Origin: Caryophanales bacterium
Lineage (GTDB): Bacteria; Bacillota; Bacilli; JARBTR01
Assembly: GCA_029240105.1 (NCBI GenBank)
Contig: JARBTR010000003.1
Span: 1-64,000 of the forward strand
DNA length: 64,000 nucleotides
Direction of reading: 5' to 3'
The position numbers were made by a program, and so were the translations under genes. The notes below the pieces were generated by a model. The model was given only the letters and a program-made list of their open reading frames with translations, searched no databases and was not told the origin of the DNA. Of this stretch, positions 60,911 through 64,000 are shown in pieces (positions within the stretch are counted from its first letter, which is position 1; each line of letters begins with the position of its first letter).

Positions 60911-60939
60911 AGAGCCGAGGTAATGCTCGGTTTTTTTTA
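60911..60939 (+). terminator. upp terminator
   Basis: CCGAG / CTCGG core stem (with flanking AG/CT-type pairs) and eight T. Confidence 0.88.
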
Positions 60940-60941
60940 CG

Positions 60942-61011
60942 CAAATGTGTTTAGCAAATGTGAATATCAAATGTGTAAATAATGTGAACATTTTTTTGTA
61001 GCTCAAATGTG
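60942..61011 (+). repeat. periodic CAAATGTG repeats upstream of the atp operon
   Basis: CAAATGTG occurs at 60942, 60955 and 60968 (exact 13-base period) and again at 61004; a degenerate copy (ATAATGTG) is at 60979. The array lies between the upp terminator and the atp promoter. Confidence 0.85.
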
Positions 61012-61035
61012 GGATTGTTTTCGTCCAATGCCGCA

Positions 61036-61064
61036 TTGACTTTGACAAAAACGTCATGTATCCT
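61036..61064 (+). promoter_or_regulatory. probable atp operon promoter
   Basis: TTGACT (61036-61041), 17 bases, TATCCT (61059-61064). An overlapping TTGACA at 61042 could also act as a -35. The transcript would start about 85 bases before atpI. Confidence 0.45.
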
Positions 61065-61154
61065 TTTTATCAAAAGTGTTTTTTTTGTGAAGGAAATTTT
61101 AGTTAAATTATTTCATTTGTTTTTCTTCATAGCCAGAAAGATGGTTGGAAAAAT

Positions 61155-61547
61155 ATGTATAATTTAGAAAATGTATTTCAAAGACAAAAAAAAATACTGG
61201 TATTACTCATTTGCCTTTTTGCAATTCTCTCAGTTGTAACACCATTTAAATTTGAGTTCAGGGGACTATTTATAGGAACTATTGCATCCTTATTTAATCT
61301 CTGGATTTCTATACATAAAATTATAGGGTTTAAGAAAATGGTGGTTGATGACGGAGAACAAGTATATTCGGTAGGCTTTCTCGAAAGAGTGATTTCCACA
61401 GCGATTGCTGTAGGATTAGCATTTCTTTTTCCGGAATTTCTATCTTTGTACTTTGTAATTACAGGTTTAGTGATGATGCATATCCTCATTGTAATTGATT
61501 TTGTAATCTTCATGATCTTTAGGAAGCAACGAAAGAGAGGTGAATAA
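61155..61547 (+). CDS. atpI: ATP synthase protein I
   Basis: Small hydrophobic protein of 130 residues with four predicted membrane segments (about 14-33, 36-55, 74-93, 97-120) and a basic end. AtpI helps assemble the c-ring or handles Mg in some Bacillus species. It heads the atp operon, three bases before atpB. Sequence conservation in this family is weak; the position is the main support. Confidence 0.88.
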   Translation: MYNLENVFQRQKKILVLLICLFAILSVVTPFKFEFRGLFIGTIASLFNLWISIHKIIGFKKMVVDDGEQVYSVGFLERVISTAIAVGLAFLFPEFLSLYFVITGLVMMHILIVIDFVIFMIFRKQRKRGE

Positions 61548-62264
<717 letters not shown>

Positions 62265-62290
62265 TAAATAAATAAAAAATAATATTTTAG

Positions 62291-62518
<228 letters not shown>

Positions 62519-62532
62519 GAATCCAGTTAATC

Positions 62533-62558
62533 GGCGAAGATCTTTGTTGATCTTCGCC
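62533..62558 (+). promoter_or_regulatory. stem-loop between atpE and atpF
   Basis: Perfect 10-bp stem GGCGAAGATC / GATCTTCGCC with a six-base loop, 14 bases after the atpE stop, without a T-run. Likely an mRNA stabiliser or processing site rather than a full terminator. Confidence 0.75.
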
Positions 62559-62675
62559 TATTTAAAAAGAAATGAGTTATAACAAATTTATAATTAAGAT
62601 AAGTTTTAATCCTTATTTAACAAAAGCGATTCTTTGAATTTTGCTTTTATTTCGCTTGAAAGGAGTGAAACCAGA

Positions 62676-63215
62676 GTGCTAATTAACTCTTTTGTACTAG
62701 GCTCTGAAGCTGCTGCTGAGCACGCTGCCTTACCATTAAACGTTGGCGACATTTTAATGACAGTAACAGCATTTTTGATTTTATTGTATTTGCTGAAAAA
62801 ATATGCTTTTGGTCCGCTGATGGGTGTTATGAAAGAACGTGAAGCACATGTTGCAGATCAAATTGACTCCGCTGAAAAGAGTCGTGAAGAAACTGCTCGT
62901 CTTTTAGAAGAGCAACGTGCTTTATTAAAGCAAAGCCGTCAAGATGCACTTGCTAACATTGAAGAGTCACGAAAAATTGGTGAAAAAGAACGCGAACAAA
63001 TCGTTACTTTCGCCCGCCAAGAAGCTGAAAAAATCACTGAAAAAGCAAAATCTGAAATTGAATACCAAACAAATCAAGCTATCCAAGCACTTCGCGAACA
63101 AACAGCACAACTTTCTGTAGCGATTGCTTCTAAGGTAATTGGTCGTGAATTAAATGTTCAAGATCAACAAAAAATGATTGACGATTTATTACGCGAGGCA
63201 GGCGAAGGTAAATGA
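62676..63215 (+). CDS. atpF: ATP synthase Fo subunit b
   Basis: Peripheral stalk subunit of 179 residues: one N-terminal membrane helix (about 22-42) and a long charged coiled coil rich in E, K, R and Q. GTG 62676 follows AAAGGAG by 10 bases; the longer upstream frame covers the SD. The stop overlaps the atpH start. Confidence 0.94.
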   Translation: MLINSFVLGSEAAAEHAALPLNVGDILMTVTAFLILLYLLKKYAFGPLMGVMKEREAHVADQIDSAEKSREETARLLEEQRALLKQSRQDALANIEESRKIGEKEREQIVTFARQEAEKITEKAKSEIEYQTNQAIQALREQTAQLSVAIASKVIGRELNVQDQQKMIDDLLREAGEGK

Positions 63216-63748
63216 GTAATAGAGTAGCGGCAAAACGTTACGCAATCGCCCTTTTCCAACTTGCAAAAGAAAAGAACTTGCTTGAAAGCCTAGAATCAGA
63301 AGCTCGTGTTATAGGTGAAGTATTTAAAAATGAACAAGAAGCATTTTTGGTTTTTTCTAATCCCAATCTTACTGCTGTAAAGAAAAAGGAGTTCATTACT
63401 AATTGTCTTCCTAATTTGTCAGCTGAATTAAAGAATCTTTTAATGATTCTAGTAGATCGTAAAAGAGAAAGTAGTTTACTAGAAGTTATTGAGTATTTCT
63501 TAAAATTGGTAATTGCAGAAAATGATCAAGAAGAGGCCTTTGTTTACTCTGCTAAACCATTAACAGAATCTGAAGAAAAAGAAATTTCTGCAGTTTTTTC
63601 AAAGAAAGTCGGAAAGAAAGCGTTGCGAATTGAAAACATTGTCCAACCAGAAATGTTGGGAGGGCTTAAAATTCGCATTGGTAACCTAATTTTTGATGGT
63701 TCATTAAGTGGACAATTATCACGCTTACACCGTCATATTCTAAAATAA
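63212..63748 (+). CDS. atpH: ATP synthase F1 subunit delta
   Basis: F1 delta (OSCP) subunit of 178 residues, linking the b-stalk to the top of alpha3beta3. It has the [12 protein letters not shown] start and the C-terminal [15 protein letters not shown] block. Translation is coupled to atpF (ATGA overlap). Confidence 0.96.
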   Translation: MSNRVAAKRYAIALFQLAKEKNLLESLESEARVIGEVFKNEQEAFLVFSNPNLTAVKKKEFITNCLPNLSAELKNLLMILVDRKRESSLLEVIEYFLKLVIAENDQEEAFVYSAKPLTESEEKEISAVFSKKVGKKALRIENIVQPEMLGGLKIRIGNLIFDGSLSGQLSRLHRHILK

Positions 63749-63791
63749 TAAAAATTCGGACTAAAAAATCTGACATCTGTTTGAAAAAGTC

Positions 63792-64000
<209 letters not shown>

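Overview
The window is a continuous, AT-rich stretch of chromosome from an endospore-forming, low-GC Gram-positive bacterium of the order Bacillales. The evidence is a dense sporulation gene set (yabG, sspF, spoVC, spoVT, yabP, yabQ, spoIIE, yabS, yabT, spoIIR, pbpG) and near-complete Bacillus subtilis-style gene order on both sides of the replication origin. Several canonical genes are missing or replaced, so it is not B. subtilis itself. I cannot fix the genus from sequence reading alone; a Planococcaceae/Caryophanaceae or divergent Bacillaceae member would fit.

Region 1 (1-40.5 kb) is the origin-proximal right-arm block. It holds the 3' part of a 5S rRNA gene, a dCMP deaminase, yaaO, then the tmk-holB-ricT-yabA-trmN6-yazA-rsmI operon, abrB (opposite strand), metS, tatD, yabE, rnmV, ksgA, yabG, veg, sspF, ispE, glmU, prs, spoVC, mfd, spoVT, yabN, yabO-yabP-yabQ-divIC-yabR, spoIIE, yabS-yabT-tilS-hpt and ftsH. 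These cover nucleotide supply, replication clamp loading, tRNA and rRNA modification, ribosome rescue, envelope precursors, divisome and sporulation. Departures from the usual order are: no yaaQ/yaaR, no purR-yabJ-spoVG, no ctc, a GH25 muramidase where yabM normally sits, and a lipoprotein cytochrome c between yabN and yabO. metS carries an out-of-frame deletion of about 50 bp that removes the catalytic HIGH motif.

Region 2 (40.5-64 kb) is a block that in B. subtilis lies on the left arm of the chromosome: pbpG, ywiB, clsB, rpoE, pyrG, fbaA, rho, rpmE, tdk, prfA, prmC, spoIIR, ywlC, mntP, ywlE, rpiB, ywlG, glyA, upp and the start of the atp operon (atpI-B-E-F-H-A, cut by the window end). It is joined head-to-tail to ftsH, so the junction at about 40.4-41.7 kb looks like an inter-replichore rearrangement in which the genes stay co-directional with replication. 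spo0F is absent from its usual place before fbaA.

The most promising candidate for an undescribed system is at 19.5-20.7 kb. There a PlcR-like HTH-TPR regulator (minus strand) is divergent from an unannotated 50-codon gene whose product has a hydrophobic N-terminus and a PapR-like core (LAEDLPYL). I read this as a compact RRNPP-type peptide quorum-sensing cassette sitting between prs and spoVC, where ctc would be expected. Other regulatory structures include a pyrG attenuator with a GGGC start, periodic CAAATGTG repeats before the atp operon, a spoIIR ribosome-binding site locked in a hairpin, 0A-like boxes before spoIIE and a sigma-G-like promoter before spoVT.
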